From an uncultured Bacteroidales bacterium (lineage in GTDB: Bacteria > Bacteroidota > Bacteroidia > Bacteroidales > Paludibacteraceae), in the NCBI GenBank assembly GCA_902785605.1, contig CACZZL010000023.1, forward strand, positions 1-32,414: a stretch of DNA of 32,414 bases, read 5' to 3'. Numbering within the stretch: the stretch's first letter is position 1; each line of letters starts with the position of its first letter. Positions 14,663 through 23,967 of this stretch are shown here, piece by piece. Below the pieces are notes generated by a model, which was not told the origin of the DNA, did not search any database, and was given only the letters and a program-made list of their open reading frames with translations. The position numbers and the translations under genes are program-made.

Positions 14663-16483
14663 TCAGAGGCTTATTTGTGCCTGAATTTGTTCGTAAATGG
14701 CTGAACCTCTGCGTGTTCCGAGCAATTCTATCCATTCGTCCTTTTCGGCTGTTCTAGCACGCTTCACGGAACCGAAATGGGTCAATATCTTATGCTTGGT
14801 AACTTCGCCAACTCCTTGAATATCATCCAGTTGGCTATGTATTTGTGCCTTGCTTCGCTTCTGTTTGTGGTACGAAATGGCAAAACGGTGCACTTCGTCC
14901 TGTATGTTGGTCAGCAATCGGAACACTTCGCTTGTCACCGGCATGCCGATCTCTTTCGGAGGGAACCCGAACAGCAGGGTCTGTGTCCGGTGCTTGTCGT
15001 TTTTCTTCAGTCCCGCGATCGGTATCTGCAGTCCCAACTGATCCTCCACCGCTTCCCGGATGGCATGCATCTGTCCCAAACCACCGTCGGCAATGATCAG
15101 GTCCGGCATCTGTCCGCCTTCGTCGATCAGGTGTTGATAGCGTCTCCTTACTACCTCGCGCATGCTCGCGTAGTCGTCTGCGCCTTGCACCGTCTTGATC
15201 TCAAACCGTTTGTAGTCGCTCTTGCTCGGTTTAGCCATCCGATAGACGACACACCCTGCCACCGCATTGGTGCCCTGTATATTCGAGTTATCGAAGCACT
15301 CAATCCAACGGGGCAGAGTAGGGAGACCTGCCATCTGTTGCAGTTCGGTCAAAATACGTACGCCTCTTTGCTCCGGATTCAGTTTGTCTTCCTGTTTGAG
15401 CCGGTCGAGCTTATACTGCCGAACGTTCTGCATAGCCAGATCCAGCAACTTCTTCTTATCTCCACTGGTGGCAATGTAGATATGCAGCGAATCATCAAAT
15501 ACGTCCGGAATGAACGGAACAATCACGTCCTGCGTATGACTCTCCAGCTGCTGTCTCAATTCCATCATTCCCATCGCCAGCAACTCCTCTTTCTCTTCTT
15601 CCATCTTGCGGCGATACTCGATCGTCTGTCCGCGTACGATACATCCGCCGTGCACATGCAGCATCGATATATAGACACGGTCATCCTGCTCGTCGTATCC
15701 GAACACATCCACATCTTTTGCCGATGAATTCGTGATGATCGTCTTGCTCTTGAACTGCTCCAGCAACTCGATCTTACGCTTCATTTCTGCCGCCTCTTCA
15801 TACTTCATCTCAGCCGCTAACCGCATCATCTCATCCTCTAACTGCCGTCCGATCTCGTGTGCATCACCCTTAATCAGTTTGCGCGCCTGATCTATCCACT
15901 CTTGGTAATGCTCACACCCGGGCTTCATCTCACAGATACCACAGCAGTTCTTGAGGTGGTATTTGAGACACACACGCACCTTTTTTTTCTCGATCGAATC
16001 GGTTGTTAACGGCATGTTACAGGTTCGAATCGGGTAGAGTTTATGAATCAACTCCAGCACCAAATCCACCGTATAACCAAAACTGTACGGACCGTAGTAC
16101 TCGCCGGTTTTCTTATTGATCGTTCGCGTCTTGAAGATCCGCGGATACGGTTCACGCGTGATGCATATACTCGGGTAACTCTTGCCGTCCTTTAGCAGAA
16201 TATTGTAGTGCGGCTGGTATTGCTTGATGAGGTTGTTCTCGAGCAAGAATGCGTCTTGCTCACTCGCTACCACCACATATTTGATATCCGCTATATGGGC
16301 GACTAACTGCCTGGTCTTGCTGCTCTGGTGATCTTTGTTGAAGTAACTGTTTACACGCCGGTGCAAGTTTTTAGCCTTGCCGACATAGATGATCTGCCCC
16401 TCTTTGTCAAAGTACTGATACACTCCCGGACTCTCGGGAATGCGCTTTAACAGTAGGGCAATATGATCATCTTTCTTATTCAT
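14663..16483 (-). CDS. uvrC: Excinuclease ABC subunit UvrC
   Basis: UvrC makes both incisions in nucleotide excision repair. It has an N-terminal GIY-YIG nuclease domain (GVYQYFDKEGQIIYVGKAKNL, residues 20-40) for the 3' cut, four cysteines near residues 155-190 (CNMPL, CLKYHLKNCCGICEMKPGC) expected to bind an Fe-S cluster, and a UVR motif near residue 215. The RNase H-like domain (WIECFDNSNIQGTNAVAG, DLIIADGGLGQ) makes the 5' cut, and a helix-hairpin-helix follows near 570 (IQGVGEVTKHKILTHFGS). The length of 606 aa is full. It overlaps apt by 8 bp. Confidence 0.97.
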   Translation of the reverse strand: MNKKDDHIALLLKRIPESPGVYQYFDKEGQIIYVGKAKNLHRRVNSYFNKDHQSSKTRQLVAHIADIKYVVVASEQDAFLLENNLIKQYQPHYNILLKDGKSYPSICITREPYPRIFKTRTINKKTGEYYGPYSFGYTVDLVLELIHKLYPIRTCNMPLTTDSIEKKKVRVCLKYHLKNCCGICEMKPGCEHYQEWIDQARKLIKGDAHEIGRQLEDEMMRLAAEMKYEEAAEMKRKIELLEQFKSKTIITNSSAKDVDVFGYDEQDDRVYISMLHVHGGCIVRGQTIEYRRKMEEEKEELLAMGMMELRQQLESHTQDVIVPFIPDVFDDSLHIYIATSGDKKKLLDLAMQNVRQYKLDRLKQEDKLNPEQRGVRILTELQQMAGLPTLPRWIECFDNSNIQGTNAVAGCVVYRMAKPSKSDYKRFEIKTVQGADDYASMREVVRRRYQHLIDEGGQMPDLIIADGGLGQMHAIREAVEDQLGLQIPIAGLKKNDKHRTQTLLFGFPPKEIGMPVTSEVFRLLTNIQDEVHRFAISYHKQKRSKAQIHSQLDDIQGVGEVTKHKILTHFGSVKRARTAEKDEWIELLGTRRGSAIYEQIQAQISL

Positions 16484-17015
16484 TCACCTCAATTCCAAAC
16501 AAGCACTCTAAGCCATCCGACTTGCCTTCCAGGTACTGACGACCGTTCAGACCTTCCAACTCAATCAGGCAATTCACATAAACCTTCTTTACACCGAGTT
16601 TCTTCACCAACTCAATCGCTGCCTCCATCGAACCGCCGGTAGCTAAGATGTCGTCGTGAATGAGCACGATGTCGTCCTTGCTCAGTGCATCTTTGTGAAT
16701 CTGGATAGTGTCATCTCCGTATTCTTTTTTGTAGGTGACGGAGATCGTCTCTGCCGGCAGTTTGTTGTGTTTGCGGATAGGTACAAAGCCTGCACCCAAC
16801 TCGATTGCCACCGCCGGGGCCATAATGAAACCGCGGGACTCAATACCCACCACTTTCGTAATACCCTTGTCACGGTACAATTTTACAATTTCATCTCGCA
16901 TCCATACCATATACTCTGCTTTGAGCAAAGCGGTTGTGATGTCTTTAAACTGTATGCCCGGTATGGGGAAATCAGGCACATTGCGAATCGCATTTTTAAC
17001 TTCTTCTGCTGTCAT
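16476..17015 (-). CDS. apt: Adenine phosphoribosyltransferase
   Basis: Apt salvages adenine to AMP with PRPP. It has the family opening IRNVPDFPIPGIQFKDITTAL, GIESRGFIMAPAVA, and the PRPP-binding loop VLIHDDILATGGSMEAA at about residues 117-133. The start at 17015 (MTAEEVKNAIRNVPDFP) gives 179 aa, the usual length. The frame stays open to 17066 and includes another ATG at 17045, but the codons between 17045 and 17015 spell the parS site, so the upstream starts are rejected. Confidence 0.95.
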   Translation of the reverse strand: MTAEEVKNAIRNVPDFPIPGIQFKDITTALLKAEYMVWMRDEIVKLYRDKGITKVVGIESRGFIMAPAVAIELGAGFVPIRKHNKLPAETISVTYKKEYGDDTIQIHKDALSKDDIVLIHDDILATGGSMEAAIELVKKLGVKKVYVNCLIELEGLNGRQYLEGKSDGLECLFGIEVNE

Positions 17016-17028
17016 ATGTTTTGTAGTT

Positions 17029-17044
17029 TGTTTCACGTGGAACA
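17029..17044 (-). promoter_or_regulatory. parS: parS chromosome-segregation site (ParB/Spo0J binding)
   Basis: Read on the minus strand the 16 bases are TGTTCCACGTGAAACA, an exact match to the Bacillus subtilis parS consensus TGTTNCACGTGAAACA. The site lies in the mnmG-apt gap, just before the preferred apt start. ParB loads here, spreads along the DNA, and with ParA and SMC moves the newly copied origins apart. Such sites cluster near oriC, so this window is probably on the origin side of the chromosome. parA and parB are not in the window. Confidence 0.85.
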
Positions 17045-17079
17045 TTCCAGGTAGTTTGCTTTGCAAACTAAAGTTCGTA

Positions 17080-18945
17080 TTATCTTCCCATGAGTACCAG
17101 TAATACGCTTACATCATTCGGGCTGACACCCGGTATACGTTGTGCTTCTCCGATGGACTTGGGACGAATGCGGTTTAACTTCTGCCGTGCCTCAGTACTC
17201 AAACTTTGCACTTCGTCGAAATTAAAATGGTCGGGTATGCGTATCTGATCCAATCGTTGCAGTTTGGCGGCTTCCAGTTGCTCGCGTTTGATGTATCCGG
17301 CGTACTTGATCTGAATCTCGCAACTCTCTATGATTTCATCGGACAATTCTGCCGTTTTGACCTTCAATTCCGGTACCACTTCGGCGAGTCCTTTAATCGT
17401 CACTTGCGGGCGTAGTACCAACTCGCTTATTTTGCATCCTTCGTGCAGTGCCGAGCTGCCGATGCTCTCCAGCCACCCGTCGATGGTGCCTTTACGCACA
17501 GAGGTCTGCTGCATATATTCGATGAAATCGGCACAAGCTGTTTGTTTGTGGCAGAGCAGATCGTACCGTTCTCTGTCGGCCAGGCCCATCTCGTAACTGC
17601 GCTTCGTGAGCCGTTCGTCCGCGTTGTCCTGGCGAAGCAGGATACGGTACTCGGCACGGGACGTGAACATACGGTAGGGTTCGTCCACACCTTTGTTGAC
17701 CAGATCGTCAATCAGCACACCGATATAGCTCTCATTGCGTCCCATAGTGAACGGACTACCTCCATGCACATTGATATGTGCGTTCACACCGGCTACCAAT
17801 CCTTGTCCGGCTGCCTCTTCATAGCCGGTGGTGCCGTTGATCTGACCAGCGAAAAACAGATTTTCAATCTGTTTAGTCTCCAGGGTGTGGTGCAATTGGG
17901 TGGGGTCGAAGAAGTCATATTCGATCGCATACCCCGGTCGGTAGAGCACCACATCTTCCAATCCCTGAATAGTGCGCAGACCTGCAAGCTGTACCTGCCA
18001 AGGCAGACTGCTGGAGAATCCGTTGACGTAATACTCGTTACTATCCACTCCTTCCGGTTCCAGGAAGATCTGGTGCGCTTCTTTGTCGGCAAACGTAACA
18101 ATCTTGGTCTCTATGCTCGGACAGTAACGCGGACCGATGCTCTTGATTTGTCCGTTGAATAGGGGCGAATCTGCCAGTCCTGCGCGTAGCGCTTCGTGCG
18201 TAGTTGGATTGGTGTACGTGATCCAGCAGGGCATCTGTTTGAGTTCCCGTTTGACGCTATGCAGATACGAGAACTGGTGCCAACTGTCATCTCCGTCTTG
18301 GCGCACCAGTCGCTCGAAGTGAATAGACCGAGCATCGATGCGTGCAGGGGTTCCGGTTTTCATGCGGTCGGTGCGGAATCCTAATGAGGCCAGTTGTTCG
18401 GTGATGCCGTGTGAAGCGGGTTCGGAGGTACGTCCGCCGGGAATCTGTGTCTTGCCGCAATGCATGAGACCGTTCAAGAACGTACCGTTGGTCAGTACCA
18501 CTGCCTGCGCTTCCATCTCAATGCCTAACATCGTCTTTATACCGCATACCTTATTATCTCTGATAATAAGACCAGTCACTATATCTTGCCAAATATACAG
18601 ATTGTCGGTGTGTGCCAGTACGTTGATCCATTCCTCGATGAACCGCTTGCGGTCGCTTTGACTACGCGGACTCCACATAGCCGGACCCTTACTCTGGTTG
18701 AGTAAACGGAACTGGATAGCACTGCGGTCCGTCACGATACCCATCTGACCTCCGAGCGCGTCAATCTCACGCACAATCTGACCCTTGGCGATTCCGCCTA
18801 CGGCCGGATTGCAACTCATCTGGGCGATCTTGTTCATATCCATCGTGATCAGCAGCGTCTTGCTGCCCATACGGGCTGCAGCACTCGCCGCTTCGCAACC
18901 GGCATGACCGGCCCCGACTACTATCACATCGTATCTGAAATCCAT
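17080..18945 (-). CDS. mnmG: tRNA uridine-5-carboxymethylaminomethyl modification enzyme MnmG (GidA)
   Basis: MnmG is an FAD enzyme that, with the GTPase MnmE, adds the (carboxymethyl)aminomethyl group at U34 of tRNAs reading split codon boxes. It has the dinucleotide-binding motif GAGHAG at 11-16, the family signature SCNPAVGGIAKGQIVREIDALGG near 46-68, and GQINGTTGYEEAAGQGLVAG near 370-390. The C-terminal helical domain ends IPGVSPNDVSVLLVLMGR. The length of 621 aa is full. mnmE is elsewhere. gidA lies close to oriC in many bacteria, consistent with the parS site just after it. Confidence 0.98.
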   Translation of the reverse strand: MDFRYDVIVVGAGHAGCEAASAAARMGSKTLLITMDMNKIAQMSCNPAVGGIAKGQIVREIDALGGQMGIVTDRSAIQFRLLNQSKGPAMWSPRSQSDRKRFIEEWINVLAHTDNLYIWQDIVTGLIIRDNKVCGIKTMLGIEMEAQAVVLTNGTFLNGLMHCGKTQIPGGRTSEPASHGITEQLASLGFRTDRMKTGTPARIDARSIHFERLVRQDGDDSWHQFSYLHSVKRELKQMPCWITYTNPTTHEALRAGLADSPLFNGQIKSIGPRYCPSIETKIVTFADKEAHQIFLEPEGVDSNEYYVNGFSSSLPWQVQLAGLRTIQGLEDVVLYRPGYAIEYDFFDPTQLHHTLETKQIENLFFAGQINGTTGYEEAAGQGLVAGVNAHINVHGGSPFTMGRNESYIGVLIDDLVNKGVDEPYRMFTSRAEYRILLRQDNADERLTKRSYEMGLADRERYDLLCHKQTACADFIEYMQQTSVRKGTIDGWLESIGSSALHEGCKISELVLRPQVTIKGLAEVVPELKVKTAELSDEIIESCEIQIKYAGYIKREQLEAAKLQRLDQIRIPDHFNFDEVQSLSTEARQKLNRIRPKSIGEAQRIPGVSPNDVSVLLVLMGR

Positions 18946-18966
18946 CTTTCTTACTCGTTTACTTGT

Positions 18967-19401
18967 CTATCTCTTCTTTTTTCGCCATTTACCGGCACCG
19001 CTGAAACTGCCGGTGTTGCAAGTCCGCAGCGTGGGCGCAAACACATTTTCCAAGTGATTGCAGTAGGTCACTTCTTCCGTCTCGGGGTTGACCAGGATAC
19101 CGATGATATCAAACCGAGGCGATTTATCGGTATGGGTCTTTTTCATGTATGCATTGGCAGTTACCAGCATACGGTGTTTCTTGTCTTCATCCACGTACTC
19201 CTCCGGGCGTATATTGCCAAACTCAGTTGTTCGGGCTTTCACTTCGACAAACGCTATCTCCTGTCGGTTCTCTGCAATCAGATCTACCTCCAGATGCCCC
19301 ATGCGCCAGTTGTGCTCCAGGATCTTGAATCCTTTCTTTTTGAGCACCTTGGCGGCCTCTTCTTCTCCGATGATTCCTATGGGATCAGTAACAAACGCCA
19401 T
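18967..19401 (-). CDS. yraN: YraN / UPF0102 nuclease-like protein
   Basis: This 144-aa protein has a restriction-endonuclease-like PD-(D/E)xK fold. The core reads GHLEVDLIAENRQEIAFVEVKAR, with Asp40, Glu53 and Lys55 as the likely metal/catalytic set. The family is widespread, and its role (possibly processing of recombination or repair structures) is not settled. The last 25 residues are basic and low in complexity (SFSGAGKWRKKKR). It lies one base after rodA and 21 bases before mnmG. Confidence 0.92.
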   Translation of the reverse strand: MAFVTDPIGIIGEEEAAKVLKKKGFKILEHNWRMGHLEVDLIAENRQEIAFVEVKARTTEFGNIRPEEYVDEDKKHRMLVTANAYMKKTHTDKSPRFDIIGILVNPETEEVTYCNHLENVFAPTLRTCNTGSFSGAGKWRKKKR

Positions 19402-19402
19402 A

Positions 19403-20866
19403 CTAATTCAATTGCTCCATACGGGCTGCATCCAGCCGCAGTAAGATGAATAACAGCATCGTGAATCCCCATAGCGAACTACCGCCGTAACTGAAGAACG
19501 GCAGTGGAATACCGATCACCGGAAGCAATCCCAAGACCATGCCCACATTGATCGTGAGGTGGAACAGGAAGATGCTGGCCACAGCATAGGCATAGATACG
19601 TGTAGCGATGTTACGTTGTCTCTCCGCAATGAAGATGAGCCGTAGAATAAAGAACAGATAGAGGGCTAAAACGCCGATGGAACCGACGAAACCCCATTCT
19701 TCACCTACGGTGCAGAAGATGAAATCGGTGTCTTGCTCCGGTACAAACTGCAACTTCGTCTGGGTGCCGTTCAGATACCCTTTCCCTAAGAACCTTCCCG
19801 ATCCGATGGCAATACGTGCCTGATTGACGTTATAACCCGCTCCGGCCGGATCTTCTTTCATACCCAGCAGCACTTCAATACGGATCCGTTGGTGCGGTTG
19901 CAGCACTTTTTGGAACACGAAATCGCACGCGTGCGTATATCCGATACAGAACAGCGTGAACCCTGCCAGCACCAGCAACAGGTACTTACGCCAATAGAAA
20001 CTGACGAAGATATTGTACAGCACCAGCAGTACGACAATGCCCATGGAGATCCAATCGAACGGGACCTTGACCCATATGTTGATGAGCAGGCATATACCGT
20101 AGATCAGCGTCACGCTGCCGACCATGATCAGGGCTTGCCAACGTATCCGGTGCTCCTTGCAGATAAAATAGATCTCTACCGCTGTCAGCAGCAGCATACA
20201 ACTCAAGATACCGACGCTTCCTGTTCCGAGCGGAAGCGGAACCGAACCGAAACGGATACTGAGGATGAACAGCGCCACAGCGGCAACACCCATCCAGAGT
20301 ACATAACCGCTCATACCCTGTCGGTAGAATACTAACAGGAACGCCGCAAAAACGAGTGCCGAACCGGTCTCTTTTTGCAGTACCATGATGATGAGTGCCG
20401 GTACACCGATGAGCGCAAAAGGTACGATGAGATCGCGCCAAGTGCGTATTTTGTATTCGTATCTACCCATGTATTTGGCCACGGCCAACGCTACAATACA
20501 TTTGGCAAATTCCGCAGGCTGCAGACTGACAGGACCCAGCGAGATCCAGGACATGGATCCTTTGATATCCCGTGCCAAGAATGGGGTGGCTAACAGTAGC
20601 AGTAGCATCGCTCCGTAGGCGACATAGGTCAGCGTGTCGTAGGTCTTGTAGTCAATCATCAGGAGTACAAAACCCAAGATGAGCGAACCCATCATCCATA
20701 CAAACTGCTTACCTGCACGGTTGGAGAAATCGAAGATGCTCGTCTGGTCAAATGTATAGCTGGCACCGTAGATATTGAGCCAGCCGAAAACAGCCAGCGC
20801 AGCAAAGATACCGATGGTGATCCAATCGACATGTTTCCATATGTTACCACTTCTTGACGCCCTCAT
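19403..20866 (-). CDS. rodA: Rod-shape peptidoglycan polymerase RodA
   Basis: RodA is a SEDS-family glycosyltransferase that polymerises lipid II in the elongation complex with PBP2. This one has 487 aa and about ten or more membrane segments. Family blocks seen are GSMSWISLGPVSLQPAEFAK near residue 107, PGTGSAL-like KETGSALVFAAF, GxGYLNGTQTKLQFVPEQDTDFIF (SEDS loop), and the end GIPLPFFSYGGSSLWGF. It is longer than E. coli RodA (370 aa) because of an extra block of hydrophobic segments in the middle (about residues 200-300), as I recall for Bacteroidales RodA. It overlaps mrdA by 23 bp. Confidence 0.96.
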   Translation of the reverse strand: MRASRSGNIWKHVDWITIGIFAALAVFGWLNIYGASYTFDQTSIFDFSNRAGKQFVWMMGSLILGFVLLMIDYKTYDTLTYVAYGAMLLLLLATPFLARDIKGSMSWISLGPVSLQPAEFAKCIVALAVAKYMGRYEYKIRTWRDLIVPFALIGVPALIIMVLQKETGSALVFAAFLLVFYRQGMSGYVLWMGVAAVALFILSIRFGSVPLPLGTGSVGILSCMLLLTAVEIYFICKEHRIRWQALIMVGSVTLIYGICLLINIWVKVPFDWISMGIVVLLVLYNIFVSFYWRKYLLLVLAGFTLFCIGYTHACDFVFQKVLQPHQRIRIEVLLGMKEDPAGAGYNVNQARIAIGSGRFLGKGYLNGTQTKLQFVPEQDTDFIFCTVGEEWGFVGSIGVLALYLFFILRLIFIAERQRNIATRIYAYAVASIFLFHLTINVGMVLGLLPVIGIPLPFFSYGGSSLWGFTMLLFILLRLDAARMEQLN

Positions 20867-22682
20867 TGAGTACTGTACTGCCTATTCGTTTACGTAAATC
20901 TTTGCGTTTGACCTCACCGGTGAGGTATTGCTCCATCATCATGGTGGCAATCGGGCACGCCCATGTGGCACCAAACCCGGCGTTCTCTACCACCACAGCT
21001 ACAGCGATCTGCGGATCCTCTATCGGCGCAAAACCGATGAAAATAGCGTGGTCGCGGCCATGCGGGTTTTGGACCGTACCGGTCTTACCTGCCATATGCA
21101 GACTGTCTATCGCATGATGGCGTCCCGTACCAAACACCATCACACGACCCATACCTTCTTTCACTACTTCGAAATGCCGTTGGTCGATATCCAGTTGGTG
21201 AACATGGGTCAGCATCGAGTCGTTCTTGTTGAGGTGCGGCGTGATGAAGTAGCCTTCATTGGCGATCGTGGCTGCCTGGTTAGCCAGTTGTAGCGGAGTG
21301 ACTAAGATCTCACCCTGTCCGATACTGAGCGAACGGATCGTGATGGCTTTCCAACCGGTTTTACCGTAGAATTTATCAAACAACTTGGTGCTCGGAATGC
21401 TGCCGCTGGACTGCTCGCTCAGGTCCGAGTCGGTGAACTTCTGACCCAAACCGAAGGACATGACCGCATCCCGCCATAACTCGTACCGGTGACGAAAATC
21501 TGCATTGTCCTTACCATACCCGTCCATCTGCAGCAAGTCGCGGAATGCGCACCAGAAATAGGGGTTGCAACTCTGCTCGATAGCACGGTCCAGTGCTACC
21601 GGTGAACCGTGATGGTGCGTGCACTTGATCGGCGTACTACCCGGTCCGGAGCAGGGATAGAGCGTGTTCGGTGTGATAGCACCTTGGTCCAGACATACCA
21701 GCGACTGAATGGTCTTGAACGTAGATCCGGGAGGGTAGGTGGCTTGTGTGGCACGGTTCATGAGCGGTTTGGTTTTGTCCTTGAGCAGCATGTTGTAATT
21801 CTTGCTGCGCTCTTTACCTACCAGCACTCTGGGGTTCCATGTCGGGCTGGAAGCCAGCGCCAGGATCTCGCCTGTCTTAGGCTCAATGGCCACCACACTG
21901 CCTATCTTACCGGCTAACAGTTCTTCTGCCAGCAACTGTAATTGAATATCCAGAGTCGTGTGCAGATCCGTTCCTGCTTTGGCTGTGACGTCCAACTCAC
22001 CGTCTTGGTAACTACCTTGTATACGCCCGCGCACATCGCGCATGAGCACGCATACACCTTTCTCTCCACGCAGTTGTTGCTCGTACGTACGCTCCAATCC
22101 GTCGCGACCCGAGTAGTCACCGCGCGAATAGTACGAGTCGCGGTCTATATCGTTCTGATTGACTTCCCCCACACTGCCCAGCACATGAGCGGCAGCGTTG
22201 TAGGTGTAGTCGCGTAGGGTACGTTTCTGAATCTGTACGCCCGGGAACAGAAAAATAGACTCTTGCAACGTGGCAATGTCCTCTTTCTTCAACTGACTCA
22301 TGAACACCTGTGGGGTCCAACGGGAGTAACCGCGGTTTTTCTTACGGTCCTTAATATCCTCCATACGCGCATCGAACTCAGCTCTGCTAATCTGCAGACA
22401 CTGGCAGAAAGCGAGTGTATCCCACTCTTTGCCCATGTCACGCATGGTCATGGTCACCTCGTAGATAGGTTGATTGAAAACGAGCAGTTCGCCGTTTCGG
22501 TCGTAGATCAGACCGCGAGAAGGGTAGATGGTCTGTTTGACCAATGCGTTGTTATCCGCTTGGTCTTTGGTGGATTGGTCGATGACTTGCAAAAAGAACA
22601 AACGCAGACCATAGACCAACACTACAGCGACAGCAATACCGCTGATGACATATCGACGTCTATAGTACTTGTCGTTAATCAT
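20844..22682 (-). CDS. mrdA: Penicillin-binding protein 2 (elongation transpeptidase)
   Basis: This is the class B PBP that cross-links the glycan made by RodA. It has an N-terminal membrane anchor (VISGIAVAVVLVYGLRLFFL, residues 12-31) and a dimerisation domain with RGLIYDRNGELLVFN. The transpeptidase domain carries the active-site serine motif STFK at 320-323, SCN at 371-373 and KTGT at 533-536. The length of 612 aa is normal. It overlaps mreD by 4 bp (ATGA) and rodA by 23 bp, so translation is probably coupled. Confidence 0.97.
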   Translation of the reverse strand: MINDKYYRRRYVISGIAVAVVLVYGLRLFFLQVIDQSTKDQADNNALVKQTIYPSRGLIYDRNGELLVFNQPIYEVTMTMRDMGKEWDTLAFCQCLQISRAEFDARMEDIKDRKKNRGYSRWTPQVFMSQLKKEDIATLQESIFLFPGVQIQKRTLRDYTYNAAAHVLGSVGEVNQNDIDRDSYYSRGDYSGRDGLERTYEQQLRGEKGVCVLMRDVRGRIQGSYQDGELDVTAKAGTDLHTTLDIQLQLLAEELLAGKIGSVVAIEPKTGEILALASSPTWNPRVLVGKERSKNYNMLLKDKTKPLMNRATQATYPPGSTFKTIQSLVCLDQGAITPNTLYPCSGPGSTPIKCTHHHGSPVALDRAIEQSCNPYFWCAFRDLLQMDGYGKDNADFRHRYELWRDAVMSFGLGQKFTDSDLSEQSSGSIPSTKLFDKFYGKTGWKAITIRSLSIGQGEILVTPLQLANQAATIANEGYFITPHLNKNDSMLTHVHQLDIDQRHFEVVKEGMGRVMVFGTGRHHAIDSLHMAGKTGTVQNPHGRDHAIFIGFAPIEDPQIAVAVVVENAGFGATWACPIATMMMEQYLTGEVKRKDLRKRIGSTVLNEGVKKW

Positions 22683-23173
22683 CTGTATCTCAAAGCATTA
22701 TATCCTAATAGTACAACCAAAGTGAGGACGCTGCTGACCAGGGTCTCAATCAATATAAACCCGATGTGATACCAACTCCATGCTCCCAAAGCGAACACCA
22801 TCAGGTGGTGAACAGCCACCAGAATAGCGGCATACTTAAGTAACGGAACCAAGCCGATGGTCTGCTGGTTGATCTGCTCGGTCAGACGTTCCTTGTCGTT
22901 GATGATCACACCCAGTATATACGGACGGAGGAACATGAGCAGGATACAGGCCGACATATGGATACCCAGCGAGTTGCAGAACACATCCATGATCAGACCG
23001 ACCACGGCTCCAATCACCATATCCACGCTGTGCGGGAGTGTGATCGGCATCATCAGCAGACACATCACATAGATGTACGGATGGCATACTCCAAACAGTT
23101 GTAGCTGGTTGAAGAGCAACACCTGCAGCAGCATCACAATCGCATAGCGTCCTATCTGTTTAGTCCAATCCAT
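22679..23173 (-). CDS. mreD: Rod-shape-determining protein MreD
   Basis: This small integral membrane protein of 164 aa belongs to the elongation complex. Sequence alone is weakly conserved; I see about five hydrophobic segments (MLLQVLLFNQLQLFG, YIYVMCLLMMPITLP, MVIGAVVGLIMDVF, LLMFLRPYILGVII, a long one near 105-150). The call rests on these and on its position between mreC and mrdA. It overlaps mreC by 14 bp. Confidence 0.9.
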   Translation of the reverse strand: MDWTKQIGRYAIVMLLQVLLFNQLQLFGVCHPYIYVMCLLMMPITLPHSVDMVIGAVVGLIMDVFCNSLGIHMSACILLMFLRPYILGVIINDKERLTEQINQQTIGLVPLLKYAAILVAVHHLMVFALGAWSWYHIGFILIETLVSSVLTLVVLLGYNALRYR

Positions 23174-23951
23174 GGTTCAACTCCTCCAATTCGTTTTGAT
23201 GCTTGTTCTGAATGACCTCCACATATTTCAATCGCTTGAAATCAGTGTGCAGGCGCACGCGTATGGTGTGGTACGAATCGCCTTCCTTGAGTACGCTGTT
23301 TTCTACGGTTCCAACGGGAATTCCTTCCGGGAAAACAGGACTCAATCCACTGGTTATGATGGTATCTCCTTGGTTCACCACCATGTGTGCTGCCACATCG
23401 GTGAGCATCGCAAACCGGCTGTTTTTACCGTCCCATATCAGGGTACCGATATAGTCGTTTTTTGCAAAGCGGCAACTGAGGTTCGTGTGGGTGTTGATGA
23501 TCGGCATCACCACGCTGTAGTTACGTCCCACAGTGCGCACGATACCGACCACACCGTCTCCATTACGTACTCCCTGACCGCGTTGGATGCCGTCTTTGCT
23601 GCCGCGATTGATGGTGAGGTAGTTGTGCTGTTCATCGGTGGTCATCTGCACCACTTTAGCAGCCGCATAATACAGTGCTTCGCCCGTTTGGACCGAATCG
23701 ATCGCACTCAACTGATTGCGTAGCGCCGCGTTCTCCTCCGCCAATAACTCGTTCTGATGGCGCAGACTGAAATAGCCGTTGATCTCGCTCACTTGCTCGT
23801 GCTGCCACGCTACCACCTGATTGGCAGTGCTGAGCACACTACTCCTCGGATAGGGGTTGTTGAAGCCGATCAGCAAAAATGCAGCAACTTCCAGGACAAT
23901 GAATACCAGGAAGTTGCTATAACGCAGCAGTATCTTGAGCAAATTCTGCAT
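23160..23951 (-). CDS. mreC: Rod-shape-determining protein MreC
   Basis: MreC is the periplasmic scaffold of the elongasome that activates PBP2. It has one N-terminal membrane helix (FLVFIVLEVAAFLLIG, residues 14-29), then a coiled coil (SLRHQNELLAEENAALRNQL) and a double beta-barrel domain with LTINRGSKDGIQRGQGVRNGDGVVGIV. The length of 263 aa is typical. The short acidic tail is read through the mreD start. Confidence 0.96.
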   Translation of the reverse strand: MQNLLKILLRYSNFLVFIVLEVAAFLLIGFNNPYPRSSVLSTANQVVAWQHEQVSEINGYFSLRHQNELLAEENAALRNQLSAIDSVQTGEALYYAAAKVVQMTTDEQHNYLTINRGSKDGIQRGQGVRNGDGVVGIVRTVGRNYSVVMPIINTHTNLSCRFAKNDYIGTLIWDGKNSRFAMLTDVAAHMVVNQGDTIITSGLSPVFPEGIPVGTVENSVLKEGDSYHTIRVRLHTDFKRLKYVEVIQNKHQNELEELNHGLD

Positions 23952-23967
23952 AGGCGGCTACGATGGG

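Noticed and set aside
14777-15727. 316-residue plus-strand frame opposite uvrC
   Set aside because: A shadow of the UvrC coding sequence; no recognisable domain.
16476-17066. Longer apt reading starting at 17066 or 17045
   Set aside because: The extra N-terminal residues are encoded by the parS site and the gap; the family normally begins near the ATG at 17015.
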